Source of the DNA: Antedon bifida
Taxonomy: Eukaryota; Echinodermata; Crinoidea; Comatulida; Antedonidae
Assembly: GCA_963402885.1 (NCBI GenBank)
Contig: OY727102.1
Location: forward strand, 4,774,001 to 4,838,000
Length of the DNA: 64,000 nucleotides
Direction of reading: 5' to 3'
Of the stretch, positions 62,601-64,000 are shown piece after piece (position 1 is the stretch's first letter; every line of letters starts with the position of its first letter). Made by a program: the position numbers and the translations under genes. Below the pieces are notes generated by a model. The model was not told the DNA's origin, did no database searches, and was given only the letters and a program-made list of their open reading frames with translations.

Positions 62601-64000
62601 TAATATAAAATCGGAAAGCTTTATTAAAACACTACTTATCCTCTTCTTTATTGATAGTTGACCCTTTTTTGCACTTCACTTAATCATTACAATACAGTTA
62701 TTGAAAATGCTAGGCGGTCATTTTGATAGCGAGGCTTCGTCAATGTTGATTTCGATTTAGAAACGTATTCCAAGCCATTAAAAAAGCCTTCTAGGGAAAG
62801 TAACTTTTTAATGACCCCAAGTACTAACCTTGTTTTGCTAGAATATATTAGTAAAGTTTTCTCGTCTTGAATACTTGATGAAAACATGTAGAACAATGAT
62901 AACTGAGTGTTATACATCTAAATGCCTACATTAACCCAAAATTAATAATTAAAATAAGGTATAATGATATTTTGGAGAATGTTGTTGAGGAATTTTTAAC
63001 GATAACTATAAGCAGGGAAGAGTGTAATTTCACTTGTCATTGTTATGATGGCCTAGGCCTATAATTTAAATTAGATAGGCCTACAGTATATATTATGTAT
63101 TTAAAATGTATTGATGTAATATGAAAATTAAATAAAGTCTTATTTCTAATAGTATTATAATCTTTCCATTTGTTGAATACAAATTGGATAAGAAGGTAAA
63201 AATAAACAATTTCAGTTCATTGTGCAGATTATCGCATAAAAAATCCCATCGTGGACCAATAAGATTCATTTTCTTAATGTTCCGATTATTTCAAAAAAAT
63301 TTAATTTTGAGATGTTTCTGTTATTGTTTGTATATTCGTTGGCATCATAAAGTTAAAAAAAAAAACTTTCGTAGACTTTCTTCAAGAAACTATTTCCACC
63401 ACTCAAGTTAAATATACTTTAAATAACTTACATGCCTCACTTAAACATGTCCATCTGTGCGACGGCGAACCGTTGTTAATCGTCAATTATTAAAATTAAT
63501 ATTTCCGTCAGTAGTCTGTAATTGTTATACAGGTTTTTTTCATGGCTGATTGTGAAAAGCTACTCTGTACTAACTAAACTATACAAGGAAATAACAGTTT
63601 TAACAACATTTCTTTAGGATTTTATAATAATTGTGCTCCTATATGCGATATAAATGTACGTTTCTAGACTAAATTATTTCAAATATGAATTAATTAATAG
63701 AAATTCTTCATTGAAAATGACCACCAAATGTTTTATTCTTTTGTTTATGTCAAAATTGAATAAATTCTTCAATGAAAATTATCACCTAATGTTTACTTCA
63801 AATTTATTGAAACGGAGTACCATTAATTTTTGTTATACTTTATAGGATAAAATCAAACTGCTTAAGAAATTTCATTTCTAGTTTAATTTGCTTGTTTATA
63901 TGTTTACGGCCCAAGCGATTTAATAAAGCACATTCTAGTCGTGAGTTGTCGTTTTGTTCTTGAGATCTCATAAGGTGTAACTTTATCAATCTGTGTTAAA
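59641..64000. other. Gene-free AT-rich stretch to the window end
   Basis: No exon, RNA gene or repeat family recognised. Small less AT-rich patches occur near 62,390-62,470 and 63,440-63,480. A poly-A-interrupted 75-codon open frame at 63184-63411 is unlikely to be real. Confidence 0.4.

Noticed and set aside
1-64000. CRISPR arrays, operons, ribosome-binding sites and prophage features
   Set aside because: Introns, transposon types and gene families show animal nuclear DNA; no regularly spaced repeats with unique spacers were seen.

Overview
The window is AT-rich metazoan nuclear DNA with long introns, long gene-poor stretches, GT-AG splice sites, MITE-type transposons and non-LTR retrotransposon remnants. 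I found two protein-coding genes, both on the minus strand. An orthopedia (Otp) homeobox protein, a short Toll-like receptor and a very frequent TAGGCCTA palindrome together suggest an echinoderm or other ambulacrarian. This is an inference from style and families; no ribosomal or mitochondrial marker is present to prove it.

Left end (1-2450): a two-coding-exon Toll-like receptor of 542 residues, with signal peptide, one LRRNT, about seven LRRs, LRRCT and a TM segment in the first exon and a TIR domain in the second. A 131-bp-period duplication lies in its 3' flank. A TA-flanked MITE (2875-3225) lies upstream.

3755-12645: three direct tandem copies of a 2.7-3.3 kb unit with no credible gene. 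Each carries a nested foldback element. In copies 1 and 2 its centre is a 28-bp-arm palindrome capped by a GNRA-type tetraloop; in copy 3 the palindrome has collapsed. Copy 3 also carries a 5'-truncated non-LTR retrotransposon 3' end with a (TAA)n tail. Copies 1 and 3 each have their own secondary duplication of about 190 bp.

12646-29894: gene-free. It holds a CpG-richer island (about 16,085-16,350), two copies of a TTAA-flanked MITE (19123-19466 and 25250-25416), a TA-flanked foldback MITE (19738-20094) and a few higher-complexity islands.

29895-42921: the Otp homeobox gene. Its three coding exons join in frame to a 300-residue protein with a Q50 paired-like homeodomain split by an intron between homeodomain residues 46 and 47, and a C-terminal OAR motif. 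The introns (7.5 and 4.6 kb) hold repeats and candidate cis-regulatory islands. A compact promoter with TATA-like and CCAAT elements lies just upstream of the ATG.

43,070-64,000: about 21 kb of upstream DNA without a recognisable gene. It contains degenerate tRNA-derived (SINE-like) remnants, a retrotransposon 3' tail, microsatellites and two or three islands of higher complexity that could be distal enhancers. This fits the gene-desert setting typical of developmental transcription factors.
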